Notes under the pieces: generated by a model
Told to the model about the DNA's origin: nothing
What the model saw: only the letters and a program-made list of their open reading frames with translations
The model's database searches: none
Assembly (NCBI RefSeq): GCF_014284335.1
Contig: NZ_JACOGF010000002.1
Coordinates: forward strand, 576,659-640,658
DNA length: 64,000 bases
Reading direction: 5' to 3'
DNA from: Undibacterium hunanense
GTDB taxonomy: Bacteria > Pseudomonadota > Gammaproteobacteria > Burkholderiales > Burkholderiaceae_D
Shown: positions 44,142 through 52,396 of the stretch, piece after piece
Layout: every line of letters begins with the position of its first letter
How positions within the stretch are numbered: position 1 is the stretch's first letter
Program-made: the position numbers and the translations under genes

Positions 44142-44723
44142 TTAAACCGATTTCAGAATGAAATCGCTGGTGTCACGCAGTACAGCCTTCGTTTTTGTAG
44201 GGCTGTCCATCATGCGTGACAGCAGCAGGCCGCCTATCATTGATGCCAGCACGGCGTGTGCCTTGGCTTCCACTTCATCATTATCGACGCCTTCACGTTG
44301 CAACTGCGTGCTGATCAGTGCCAGCAGATTGTTCACACCCTGCTGTATGGTTTCCTTGCCTATGCCGTCTTGGCGTATGGCTTCCGGGCCCAGGGTGGCG
44401 ATGGTGCAGCCAAGACCTGGGTTGTCGCTGTGGGCTTTGCTCAGATAAGTGTGTACCAGGGTGCTCAATGCCTCATCGTCGGGGGCAGCGGCGATTTTAC
44501 GTCGCAGTTCAGTCTTGGTGGCTTCCAGCGCTGCTGCGCAGGCTTCGGCGATCAATGCTTCCTTGGATTCAAAGTGCTTGTAAAAGCCGCCATGGGTCAG
44601 GCCTGCTTCATTCATCAGATCCGCCACACCTATGCCATTGATGCCGCGTTCGCGATACAGACGTGCCGCTGTCTCGACAATGCGTTCTCTGGTTTGCGCA
44701 GCTTGTTCACGTGAAGTTCTCAT
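44142..44723 (-). CDS. TetR-family transcriptional regulator
   Basis: 193 residues. The DNA-binding domain is RERIVETAARLYRERGINGIGVADLMNEAGLTHGGFYKHFESKEALIAEA split across the usual three helices, with the recognition helix around LTHGGFYKHF. The C-terminal domain has HSDNPGLGCTIATLGPEA, as in the branch that often represses a divergent hydrolase or oxidoreductase for reactive carbonyls or esters. Converges on the dienelactone hydrolase. Upstream it faces the alpha/beta hydrolase at 45138, but a 272-bp repeat element lies between them. Confidence 0.88.
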   Translation of the reverse strand: MRTSREQAAQTRERIVETAARLYRERGINGIGVADLMNEAGLTHGGFYKHFESKEALIAEACAAALEATKTELRRKIAAAPDDEALSTLVHTYLSKAHSDNPGLGCTIATLGPEAIRQDGIGKETIQQGVNNLLALISTQLQREGVDNDEVEAKAHAVLASMIGGLLLSRMMDSPTKTKAVLRDTSDFILKSV

Positions 44724-44776
44724 GGCTTTATTCCGGTTGTGCGATCATGATCCGTGGACTGTATTGATGTCATTAT

Positions 44777-45048
44777 CTAGAACTCATTTCATAAATAGGG
44801 ATGAGTGCGAGCAAGGCGATTCGGGATGCAGTGCAAGGCGTGTCGCGTAGCTAAGGCTGGTGCCTTAGCAAGCGGCACAACGCTGCAATGCGCCCGAATC
44901 GCCAGCTCCCGGAGGGTTTGCCTCATAACGTGTGCTGGACTGCGTTGGACTCGTTGTCAATAGACCCGCTATTGACTGCCTCGTCCGCCTTGCCAGCCCA
45001 CGTTATGAGGCAAACGCATCTCACCCCTATTTATGAAATGAGTTCTAG
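44777..45048. mobile_element. 272-bp MITE-like element made of nested inverted repeats
   Basis: Bounded by perfect 24-base inverted repeats (44777-44800 and 45025-45048) that begin CTAGAACTCATTTC. Inside are two large hairpins. The first is bounded by GGCGATTCGGG (44815-44825) and CCCGAATCGCC (44893-44903) with apex CTAAGGC-TGGT-GCCTTAG. The second is bounded by 44916-44930 and 45001-45015 (15-base arms) with apex GTCAATAG-ACCCG-CTATTGAC (44956-44976). It encodes no protein. A folded single strand would be a cloverleaf, like a non-autonomous mobile or intergenic repeat element. Confidence 0.75.
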
Positions 45049-45080
45049 GCATGTCGCTGTATTTGACACAGGTTTCTATT

Positions 45081-45123
45081 TTAGATGATAATCGGCATCT
45101 ATGAGATTATGTTTATCATCTAA
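45081..45123. promoter_or_regulatory. probable TetR operator upstream of the alpha/beta hydrolase
   Basis: Perfect 11-base arms TTAGATGATAA (45081-45091) and TTATCATCTAA (45113-45123), 21 bases apart, ending 14 bases before the hydrolase ATG. The neighbouring TetR gene is the obvious candidate to bind it. Confidence 0.6.
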
Positions 45124-45137
45124 TTGAGGGAATTGGT

Positions 45138-46004
45138 ATGAATGAGCCGGCAATGAAACAAAATGATGCCTCATCAGCAATGTCGGCATCTGCACTGCCA
45201 TCGCAAGCACCTGCCAGGCCGACTATGGAAGCAGTGTTGCAAGCCCTGATCACACCACGCAGACAGGCGACCACTGACGATGACAAAATGGCATTGTCAG
45301 CCGCCAGACGTTTTGACCTTGACCATGCCGGGCAGGTGCTGGTGGCCTGGCGCTGGGGGCCAGACACTGTCCCTGCCGTGTTATTGCTGCATGGCTGGGA
45401 AAGCCGGGCCAGTCACATGGCAGCCTTTGTAGCACCGCTGCTACAGGCTGGTTATGGCGTCATTGCGCTTGATGGCCCGGCTCATGGCGAGTCACAGGGT
45501 GAACTTACCCATGTCGTCGATTATGGCAAGGCCGTGTTGGCGCTAGCTGCCCAGGTCGGGTCGTTGGCCGCCGTCATTGGCCACTCTGCCGGATCGGCCG
45601 CCAGCCTGTATGCCTATGCGCATGGCTTGCGCGTCGCCGCCAGCGTGCAGTTATGTGGCCCGGCTTCGCTTACCCGCGTGGTACAACGTACCGCCCGCAT
45701 GGCAGGTCTGAATGCGGAAGAGGCGTATGCACTGGAACAGCAAATGGCTATGCACATAGGTGGCCCGCTTGCCAGTATGGACCTGTCGCAACTGCAATCA
45801 GGTTTTCAACATCCCGCGCTGATCCTGCACGACCCGGAAGACCGCGAAATGCCATACGAAGAAAGCCTGGCCCTGGCTGCCGCCTGGCCAAAAGCAAGAT
45901 TACAGCCAGTTGCAGGGACAGGGCATAGACGCATCTTGCGTACTCCCACCGTGGTGGAAGCTGCTATCAGTTTCATTGTTGAACACGGTGCAACGATGGC
46001 ATAG
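45138..46004 (+). CDS. alpha/beta hydrolase
   Basis: 288 residues, no signal peptide, cytoplasmic. Landmarks are VLLLHGWESRASHM (oxyanion region), LDGPAHGESQG, the nucleophile Ser in IGHSAGSAAS, Asp in HDPEDREMPYEES and the catalytic His in GTGHRRIL. A lid domain (about 175-215) covers the site. Start at 45138 follows TTGAGGGAATTGGT. It is likely controlled by the TetR protein through the palindrome at 45081-45123. Substrate not evident; an ester or lactone is typical. Confidence 0.85.
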   Translation: MNEPAMKQNDASSAMSASALPSQAPARPTMEAVLQALITPRRQATTDDDKMALSAARRFDLDHAGQVLVAWRWGPDTVPAVLLLHGWESRASHMAAFVAPLLQAGYGVIALDGPAHGESQGELTHVVDYGKAVLALAAQVGSLAAVIGHSAGSAASLYAYAHGLRVAASVQLCGPASLTRVVQRTARMAGLNAEEAYALEQQMAMHIGGPLASMDLSQLQSGFQHPALILHDPEDREMPYEESLALAAAWPKARLQPVAGTGHRRILRTPTVVEAAISFIVEHGATMA

Positions 46005-46087
46005 ATGCATTTTTCTCGCAATGGGCTTGCATAGCCGGTCCCGGCTGGCTATGCTTGGGTGAGTTTACACTTCCAAATCAGGTATGC

Positions 46088-47026
46088 ATGGTGGGAATGT
46101 CATTACCCCTGGTTCAACTGGCTTTCCTGGATCAGCTAAAAGGCTTCGTAGCAGTCGGCAGGCGCATGAGCATCACGCATGCGGCAGCCGACTTATGCCT
46201 GACGCAATCGGCAGTCAGTCGCCAGATACTGACACTGGAACAGCATCTGGGTGTGAAGTTGCTGACAAGGGGGCATCGTTCCATTGCCTTCACTGCCGAA
46301 GGCGAACGTCTGTTCCGCAGCGCTGATGTTGCCATCCGGCAGTTGCAGGATGTCATGGGTGAAATTGGCGCTGGCACCCAATCCCGGGCGGTGACCATCA
46401 GCGCCAGCATAGGTGTGACCGGTTTGTGGCTGCTGCCCAGACTGAATGCATTTCAAAAACTGCATCCGGGCATCGATATACGGCTCAGCGCCAGCAACAG
46501 GGTGGGGGATCTGAACAAGGAAGGCATTGATCTGGCGATACGCTATACCAATGCCAAACTTGCACCAGATAAGGCCGTGCGTCTGTTTGAAGAATCCATT
46601 GCGCCGGTTGCTCATCCTTCCCTGGCGATCAAGCCAAAAAAATCCGGCAAAATGACCGTGAAATGGCCCTTGCTGGAATTTGATGAAAGCCAAAAATCCT
46701 GGCTGTCCTGGCATGACTGGCTGGACAGGGACGCTATGCAGAACGCCAAAACCCACGGCATCCTGCGTTTTAATCAGTACGATCAGGTGATACAGGCCGC
46801 TATGGCCGGACAGGGTATTGCGCTGGGTCGGCTGGAACTGATACAGAATCTGCTGGATGACGGCAGGTTGCAGCAGTTGATGCCGGCCAGGACACAGGGT
46901 CAGGCCGGGCATGCCTACTGGCTATTGCAAGCGCATGAAACACCAGGCACCGAATGCCAGCAGGTCATGCAATGGCTGATGGCCGAAGCCAGTAAAACCA
47001 GGGAGTGGGTATTGCCTGTTACTTAA
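46088..47026 (+). CDS. LysR-family transcriptional regulator (GcvA-like)
   Basis: 312 residues from 46088 (46055 and 46097 are alternatives). The winged helix is LKGFVAVGRRMSITHAAADL followed by TQSAVSRQILTLEQHLGVKLLTRGHRSIAFT, with effector domain signs GVTGLWLLPRLNAFQKLHPGI and DLAIRYTNAKLAPDKA, as in the GcvA branch. It converges on the HCCA isomerase-like gene. LysR proteins usually regulate a divergent gene; the gene behind it is the alpha/beta hydrolase on the same strand, so the target is unclear. Confidence 0.87.
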   Translation: MVGMSLPLVQLAFLDQLKGFVAVGRRMSITHAAADLCLTQSAVSRQILTLEQHLGVKLLTRGHRSIAFTAEGERLFRSADVAIRQLQDVMGEIGAGTQSRAVTISASIGVTGLWLLPRLNAFQKLHPGIDIRLSASNRVGDLNKEGIDLAIRYTNAKLAPDKAVRLFEESIAPVAHPSLAIKPKKSGKMTVKWPLLEFDESQKSWLSWHDWLDRDAMQNAKTHGILRFNQYDQVIQAAMAGQGIALGRLELIQNLLDDGRLQQLMPARTQGQAGHAYWLLQAHETPGTECQQVMQWLMAEASKTREWVLPVT

Positions 47027-47067
47027 AATAACTCGGCTAGTTGAACTAGCTGAACCAGGCAATTAAT

Positions 47068-47688
47068 CTAGCCACTTTGTGCCCGGCAGAACAACAACGC
47101 GTCATCCAAGCGGTCATTCCCCCAAAACATCTCGTCACCCACAAAAAAGCTTGGCGCGCCGAATATGCCTTTGGTCATGGCAGTTTCCGTCTGGCGGCGC
47201 AGTTTCAGTTTGTTTTCATCAGAGAGCGCCTGTTTCAGGATATCTGCCGCCGGTAGCTTCATGGCGACCAGTACCTCCGTCACTAATGCAGCATTATCGA
47301 TCTCACGATCCTGGGCAAAATTTATTTGCATCATGCGCCGGCAATACTCGGCCATCCAGGGTTCTTCTGCACCGAGTACGGCCACCCGCAAGGGTAATAT
47401 GGCAGAACGCGGAAAATTGCCCGGCTTCTTCCACGGCAAGTCGTATTTAAGGCATAACCTTTCCATATCCCGCCACACGTATTCGCCCTTGGCTTTTTGC
47501 AGCACAAAAGGTGAGGTCGTCCAGCCAAATGACTGAAACACGGGGCCAAGCAAAAAGGGTTGCCAGCGTACCCTGACTCTTGCTTTTTCTGCTTCCTGCT
47601 CTATCCGCATGACACTCAGATAACTGTAATTACTGCCAAACTCAAACCAAAAATCAATGACAGGCAAAGAGGCAATCGCTATATCCAT
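47068..47688 (-). CDS. 2-hydroxychromene-2-carboxylate isomerase / DsbA-family protein
   Basis: 206 residues of the kappa-class GST/DsbA-like thioredoxin fold. Landmarks are IDFWFEFGSNYSYLS in the position of the thioredoxin active site (Ser instead of Cys, as in HCCA isomerases), VRWQPFLLGPVFQSFG, and TKGIFGAPSFFVGDEMFWGNDRL near the end. These enzymes isomerise aromatic breakdown intermediates using glutathione, and many relatives have other substrates. It starts 10 bases after the CmcJ-like gene stop, so both are in one operon and may act on the same compound. Confidence 0.85.
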   Translation of the reverse strand: MDIAIASLPVIDFWFEFGSNYSYLSVMRIEQEAEKARVRVRWQPFLLGPVFQSFGWTTSPFVLQKAKGEYVWRDMERLCLKYDLPWKKPGNFPRSAILPLRVAVLGAEEPWMAEYCRRMMQINFAQDREIDNAALVTEVLVAMKLPAADILKQALSDENKLKLRRQTETAMTKGIFGAPSFFVGDEMFWGNDRLDDALLFCRAQSG

Positions 47689-47698
47689 GGCGCACCTT

Positions 47699-48580
47699 TC
47701 AGTAAGTGACCAGGCAGCGCAGTTCTATACTTTCGCGTGGTCTGGCGTGTGCTGGAATATGCGGATGATCAAATGCAGCGTGCGGCGTGAAACGGCTGCA
47801 GCCACTGAATTGCGAGTCATACTGTTTGAAGACCAGTGCTTCATGCGGTTCCATGCGCGAGAAATAAGACCAGCGGTGACGCGTCGCAAAATTGACCAGA
47901 TAGATTTCTCCCGTCCGGTTGGGGTACCTCACATCGCAGGACACCAGGTCTTTTGGTTCTATCGTGCGCGCATCACAGACAGCCAGCGGTGTGTCCAGTA
48001 CTGTATTGCGAATGGGGCGCCAGATATTCACGATACTGTAACGGCGTACCTGCGCCAGTTCTTTCACATCCTGAATCACCATGCCCAGGCGTTTCTTGCC
48101 AGAGGCTTCGGTATAGTCATTATGGATGCGGCCATTCGCCGCAGCCATGCCATTTGCTGCTCTTTTACCAAAAGACAGCGGCGTGTCCGATGTTTCGCGC
48201 TTGCGCAACAGATGGTCGAATACATAGGCTTTCCTGGCACCAGTGGCAGCCAGGGCCAGTTCCCGCGCTTCCTGGTAATACACAGAGCGAATTTCATTCA
48301 GATCCAAAAAGTCCTTCACAGAAGTCGCGGCATCCCACAACTCAAATCCTTCGAGTTCCAGTTGTGGCGCACTATCTGCCTGCCGGGCATCATGAATGCT
48401 GATGGAGCGTAAATCATAGTCGGCACTTTCCCAGGGAATTCCTGGTGGCGGCTGGAAAGTGTAGCTACATGGGCGTGTGTCTGACGGCATGACATAACTC
48501 ATGCTGGCAATAACCGGGGCATCATCTGGCAATGATTCACCCTGGAACTGATACAAGTCTTGTGCTGTCTGGATAGACAT
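47699..48580 (-). CDS. CmcJ/NvfI-family oxidoreductase (2OG-Fe type)
   Basis: 293 residues from 48580, where the ribosome site TGGAGGTTCC stands; the frame is open upstream but poor. Recognised by YVFDHLLRKRE, the iron-ligand type HNDYTEASGKKRL, YSIVNIWRPIRNTVLDTPLAVCDARTI, and HRWSYFSRMEPHEALVFKQYDS with a late CSRFTPHAAFDHPHI. This family includes enzymes of cephamycin and fungal meroterpenoid synthesis and many of unknown role that hydroxylate or rearrange small molecules. First gene of an operon with the HCCA isomerase-like protein. Confidence 0.85.
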   Translation of the reverse strand: MSIQTAQDLYQFQGESLPDDAPVIASMSYVMPSDTRPCSYTFQPPPGIPWESADYDLRSISIHDARQADSAPQLELEGFELWDAATSVKDFLDLNEIRSVYYQEARELALAATGARKAYVFDHLLRKRETSDTPLSFGKRAANGMAAANGRIHNDYTEASGKKRLGMVIQDVKELAQVRRYSIVNIWRPIRNTVLDTPLAVCDARTIEPKDLVSCDVRYPNRTGEIYLVNFATRHRWSYFSRMEPHEALVFKQYDSQFSGCSRFTPHAAFDHPHIPAHARPRESIELRCLVTY

Positions 48581-48800
48581 GGAACCTCCAATAGTGGGAA
48601 CATGAATGAAATACCTTCGGCGGCTACGGCCTTGTATTTCTTCACTGACTATTGAATCCCAGGTTTGTAGTGTACACAAACGACATTTCTGCATCTCTTG
48701 CATTCGCACAGAGAATGCGAAGATGTAGTTGGCTATCAGATTAAAGTGTAAACTTCCTCGTGCGGAATGATGCGTTGTTCAATATAGTTTTTAAATTTCA

Positions 48801-49366
48801 TTATTGAGTGATATGTCTTTCGGTAAGCAGTTTTTGCCTGACTTCCATCAAAGCGAAGCCCAGTAAATTAAGCCCCTGCCATAGTTGCGGGTCTTTGCTT
48901 TCAGCATGATCCTGTGCCAGACCTATTCCCCAGATACGGTCTACAGGACTGGCTTCTACAAGAATACTGTCGCCGGTACCCAGCAAAAATTTCGCCAGGG
49001 CAGGGTGTCGCGAGAATTTTGCATAATTTGCCTCCACAACAACCTGAAAACGATGCTGCACCCAAGTATTCTCGTCATAGTCTGAGATTTTCCTGCCCAG
49101 ATTTTTGGCGGCATCTGGCTGATCTGTAGCCAGTATCTTTTCCAGAATGGCGTGGTCGTTGAACAGTCTCGCCTTGCTTGCCATCATGTAATGTTCGGTT
49201 GTTGCATACTGAATGCCGTCTATGTGAAAGCTGGCAGGAAACCATTGGCTAAAACAGGATTTGTCTGTTGCTACACTTTTTTCCTGTGACCCCAAAAGTA
49301 AAGATAATCAAATTGCTTGCCGTCCTTCAGTTGCTGCAATAATTCTTCCAGGGTGTGGATATTCAT
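48801..49366 (-). CDS. NADAR-family protein (YbiA-like), reading frame broken at an A6 run
   Basis: Two frames together make one NADAR protein of about 188 residues. The first part starts at 49366 (ribosome site AAGGAATAAAA) and reads MNIHTLEELLQQLKDGKQFD then YLYFWGHRKKV before a stop at 49271-49273. The second part, open from 49295, reads SCFSQWFPASFHIDGIQYATTEHYMMASKARLF...WGIGLAQDH. The family has FWGH followed closely by KSCFSQW. The switch falls at a run of six A (49277-49282, T on the plus strand); one extra A restores the frame. NADAR enzymes cleave N-glycosidic bonds of ADP-ribose or riboflavin intermediates. Either a mutation or slippage-dependent expression. A shorter start at 49295 would lack the first motif. 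Confidence 0.75.
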
Positions 49367-49368
49367 TT

Positions 49369-49899
49369 TTATTCCTTGTGTATATTCCAGTTCATTACCC
49401 ATGTGAGTTGTTCTGGCGTCTCTGGAGTTCTTGGCCAGCGATCTTTCTTTTCCATCTGTTGCCACAACAAATTCAGTTCTTTCAGTGCCGCACGACTATC
49501 TTTTCTGGCTTGTGCCAGATAACACGCGATGACCATGCCGGTACGGCCTATCCCACCATAGCAATGGACGTAGACTGCGCCCTGTTTTTCCAGTGCCTTG
49601 TTCAGGCTGCGCAGAATAGTGTGCATCTGCTTTGATGATGCCGGTATGCTTTTGTCTGGAATGGCAAAGCGTTCGTGCCTTACTTGCAAGCCACGCTGGT
49701 CTGCCAATGCCATGAGCTGATCAAGGTAAGGGACTAACTCCCCAGATTCGGTCAAATCAATGAAGTGTCTGACGCCACAATCCAGGAAATTTTCCAGCTT
49801 GCGCGCACTGATCGCGGGGTCGATGGCGCCAGGGTATTCACCTGCAAGCAAGTGTCCTGCTTGTACCCAGTAGGTATTCTCGTTTGGCCGCTTATGCAT
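49369..49899 (-). CDS. dual-specificity/tyrosine phosphatase-like protein
   Basis: 176 residues. The phosphatase loop is VHCYGGIGRTG (Cys113, Arg119), matching HCxxGxxRT, with the general-acid loop region in RFAIPDKSIPASS. There is a WPD-less compact fold as in bacterial dual-specificity phosphatases. It overlaps the end of the RNA 2'-phosphotransferase gene by 8 bases and is followed after 2 bases by the NADAR start, so the three are one operon. In this setting a phosphorylated ADP-ribose product of the phosphotransferase is a possible substrate (inference). Confidence 0.85.
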   Translation of the reverse strand: MHKRPNENTYWVQAGHLLAGEYPGAIDPAISARKLENFLDCGVRHFIDLTESGELVPYLDQLMALADQRGLQVRHERFAIPDKSIPASSKQMHTILRSLNKALEKQGAVYVHCYGGIGRTGMVIACYLAQARKDSRAALKELNLLWQQMEKKDRWPRTPETPEQLTWVMNWNIHKE

Positions 49900-50446
49900 G
49901 GTCTGTGTTTTTTGTCAGGTATTGCGGCGGTACCGTATCGCATAACCATACGCCATTTGCAGACAAGAAAAATGTATGTCCGGCATCATGCATGTCTTTT
50001 GCGCGTACGGTCAGTATGACCGGCACACCATGGCGCGTCCCCACCGTTTTTGCCGTCTCCTGCTTCGCTGACAAATGCACATGATGCCTGGAGCCCGGAC
50101 GCAGGCCTTCTTTCAAAATAGAGGCGATAAAACAGCTTGCCGTACCATGAAATAGAATTTCTGGCGGTGCTACTTCAGGCAAGGCCAGGTCAACCTTGAC
50201 GGAATGTCCTTGATTTGCACGAATTTTCAGCCCGTCTTCGCTGATGGCAAAGCGTTGCTTGTCTGAGGTTTTCACGGCTTCTTCTATATCGTCCAGCTGG
50301 ATGGACTTTCCATGCAAGCGAGCCTGTTCAATCAGCTTGCCGATACTTGTCCAGCCCTGTTCATCCAGCTCAATACCTATGGTCTCAGGCTGATGGCGTA
50401 AAATAAAGCTGAGAAATTTGCTGATGTCTTTTGTTGTAGTTTTCAT
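49892..50446 (-). CDS. kptA: RNA 2'-phosphotransferase (Tpt1/KptA)
   Basis: 184 residues, the usual length of KptA. Landmarks are the N-terminal SKFLSFILRHQPETIGIELDEQGW (catalytic Arg-His), ILFHGTASCFIASILKEGL, RHHVHLSAKQETAKTVGTRHG and the closing GVWLCDTVPPQYL. It removes a 2'-phosphate from RNA using NAD, releasing nicotinamide and ADP-ribose 1''-2'' cyclic phosphate. First gene of the leftward operon facing nrtR across an NrtR palindrome. Since NrtR senses ADP-ribose and the enzyme consumes NAD, co-regulation is logical. Confidence 0.93.
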   Translation of the reverse strand: MKTTTKDISKFLSFILRHQPETIGIELDEQGWTSIGKLIEQARLHGKSIQLDDIEEAVKTSDKQRFAISEDGLKIRANQGHSVKVDLALPEVAPPEILFHGTASCFIASILKEGLRPGSRHHVHLSAKQETAKTVGTRHGVPVILTVRAKDMHDAGHTFFLSANGVWLCDTVPPQYLTKNTDHA

Positions 50447-50512
50447 TTTTATTGTCTATCTTTTTTTAGATTGGTATATCCAAATTCATTGGATACCCAT
50501 CACTATAAAACA

Positions 50513-50535
50513 CTTAGTTGTATAATTCAACTAAG
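50513..50535. promoter_or_regulatory. NrtR operator between kptA and nrtR
   Basis: CTTAGTT-N9-AACTAAG, perfect arms (50513-50519 and 50529-50535), extended by one more G/C pair inward. A TATAAT word lies in the centre, so binding would block a promoter. It lies between divergent kptA (start 50446) and nrtR (start 50605). The same half sites at the same spacing recur at 51452-51474. Confidence 0.85.
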
Positions 50536-50604
50536 AAAGTTGTAAATAAACACTAAGAATCGTTAAGCGTTATAATAAAAGTCTATAACACCGGGATAAA
50601 TAAA

Positions 50605-51357
50605 ATGGCCGTATCAAAAAAAGACAGTGAAGAGCAGGAATTTCTTCGTCAATACAATATCCATGATTACGACATCCCCCTGACGAGTGTGGATCTGGTC
50701 ATTTTTACGATCAGGGATAATCTCTTACAGGTATTGCTGGTCAAGCGTGGTGATCATCCCTATAAAGGTAAATGGGCCTTGCCAGGCGGTTTTATCGATG
50801 TGCAGCGTGATACCAATCTGGATGCGACTGCCTTGAGAAAACTCAGGGAAAAAACAGGGGTGGAAGCACCTTATCTGGAACAGTTGCAAGGTTTTGGCAG
50901 TAAAGACCGTGACCCGCGCGGCTGGTCCAGCACCTTTGTGTATTTTGCCCTGATCTCGTCTGAAACTGTGGAATTGCGTCATGGTGCCGGAGCGGATGAA
51001 GCCGTCTGGTATCCGCTGGAGGGGCAGAATGCGCAGAAGCCAGTAGTGAAACTGGCATTTGATCACTCGGCCATTTTGGAACTTGCCTTGCAACGCCTGC
51101 GCAGCAAGGTTGAATATACCTCGCTTCCCGCCTATCTGTTACCGGCTGAATTTACACTTTCTGAATTGCAGCAAGTGTACGAAATTATTCTCGGCCGCCC
51201 GCTGGATAAAAGCTCTTTCAGAAAACGCATTAAGGAAGGTGATTTCCTGGATGAATTGCCTGGCCGGCAAAGGCTGGGCAGCAACCGGCCTGCGCAATTG
51301 TTTGCCGTACGTGCAGGGCTGGCATCTGCCAGTTTCAATCCTTTGAGCAGAGCCTGA
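50605..51357 (+). CDS. nrtR: NrtR, Nudix-related transcriptional regulator of NAD metabolism
   Basis: 250 residues. The N-terminal Nudix-like domain has GKWALPGGFIDVQRDTNLDA followed by TALRKLREKTGV. The Nudix box lacks the catalytic Glu pair (REKTG instead of REEXG), as expected for a sensor that binds but does not hydrolyse ADP-ribose. The C-terminal part is a winged helix (FTLSELQQVYEIILGRPLDKSSFRKRI). NrtR represses NAD salvage genes and lets go when ADP-ribose rises. Its gene lies between two identical operators, with targets on both sides. Confidence 0.93.
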   Translation: MAVSKKDSEEQEFLRQYNIHDYDIPLTSVDLVIFTIRDNLLQVLLVKRGDHPYKGKWALPGGFIDVQRDTNLDATALRKLREKTGVEAPYLEQLQGFGSKDRDPRGWSSTFVYFALISSETVELRHGAGADEAVWYPLEGQNAQKPVVKLAFDHSAILELALQRLRSKVEYTSLPAYLLPAEFTLSELQQVYEIILGRPLDKSSFRKRIKEGDFLDELPGRQRLGSNRPAQLFAVRAGLASASFNPLSRA

Positions 51358-51451
51358 ATCTACATTCATTTTCTTGCACAACCCTTAGAAATACGACGGG
51401 CATTACCTGTAGCGGTGCTTCATCAATACGGATGCCGTTATAGTATTTTTA

Positions 51452-51474
51452 CTTAGTTGTAAAATGAAACTAAG
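51452..51474 (+). promoter_or_regulatory. NrtR operator upstream of the pncA-like gene
   Basis: CTTAGTT-N9-AACTAAG (51452-51458 and 51468-51474), same arms and spacing as the site at 50513. It ends 41 bases before the start at 51516, so it should control the pncA-pncB-nadE-nadM operon. Confidence 0.85.
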
Positions 51475-51515
51475 TGTTTTACAATGAACTCAGTTTCAGA
51501 AGAAAGGAACCTGTC

Positions 51516-52385
51516 ATGAAACGCAATTTGCAACTTCTGGTCATTGATCCACAAAACGATTTCTGTGATTTGCCTCCGGCCTACCTGCCGTCTGCTGCGC
51601 AAGGGGGCGCAAGCGTGGTGCCTGCCTTGCCCGTACCCGGTGCCCATGACGACATGTTGCGTGTCGCCGGATTGATACGCACAGGCGCTGCGGGTTTGAC
51701 GGGTATCAGCATTACCATGGATGCGCATCATCGCTATGACATTGCTCACCCTACATTCTGGATGACGGCGCAAGGTGGGGATGTGGCTCCATTTACCTCT
51801 ATCTCTGCGGCGGCGGTACGTGCTGCCGAATTCCAGCCACGTCAGCCAACTGCCTTGCCGCGTGCACTTGCCTACCTGGATGCGCTGGAAGCCGAAGGAC
51901 GCTATCAGTTGATGATCTGGCCTGTGCATTGCGAAATCGGCACATGGGGGCAGAATGTGCATGCGGATGTACGTGCAGCCTATAATGCCTGGGAAGAAAA
52001 GACGCTGTCGGTCGTGAGCAAGATCAGCAAGGGTTCCAATCCATGGACCGAGCATTATTCGGCAATCAGGGCAGAAGTGCCGGATGCCGGTGATCCGGAT
52101 ACGCAATTGAATCAGTCACTGATTCTTGAACTGAGCAAGGCTGACCGCGTGTATATCTGCGGCGAGGCAGGTAGCCATTGTGTGAAGGCGACCACAGAAC
52201 ATCTGGTCGAAAATTTTGCAGCGGCTGATTTGCATAAACTGGTCTTGCTGACAGATTGCATGAGCGCCGTCAGTGGCTTTGATGCCCAGTTTGAAGGCTT
52301 TGTGCGCGATATGGTTGCCAAAGGTGTGCAGATTGCCAAAATGGCTGATGTATTGCCTGAATTGTTGGCGAACGCAGCTGCCTGA
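51516..52385 (+). CDS. nicotinamidase-like cysteine hydrolase (isochorismatase fold)
   Basis: 289 residues, start after AGAAAGGAACCTGTC. Isochorismatase-like fold with catalytic Asp in LLVIDPQNDFCD and catalytic Cys in YICGEAGSHCVKATTEHL; a metal-binding His pair is likely in DAHHRYD. At 289 residues it is longer than typical PncA (about 210), with inserts around 35-60 and 80-130. Position at the head of pncB-nadE-nadM and under an NrtR site strongly suggests it deamidates nicotinamide to nicotinate, the first step of the Preiss-Handler salvage route. Confidence 0.85.
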   Translation: MKRNLQLLVIDPQNDFCDLPPAYLPSAAQGGASVVPALPVPGAHDDMLRVAGLIRTGAAGLTGISITMDAHHRYDIAHPTFWMTAQGGDVAPFTSISAAAVRAAEFQPRQPTALPRALAYLDALEAEGRYQLMIWPVHCEIGTWGQNVHADVRAAYNAWEEKTLSVVSKISKGSNPWTEHYSAIRAEVPDAGDPDTQLNQSLILELSKADRVYICGEAGSHCVKATTEHLVENFAAADLHKLVLLTDCMSAVSGFDAQFEGFVRDMVAKGVQIAKMADVLPELLANAAA

Positions 52386-52396
52386 TTTGCAGGAGT

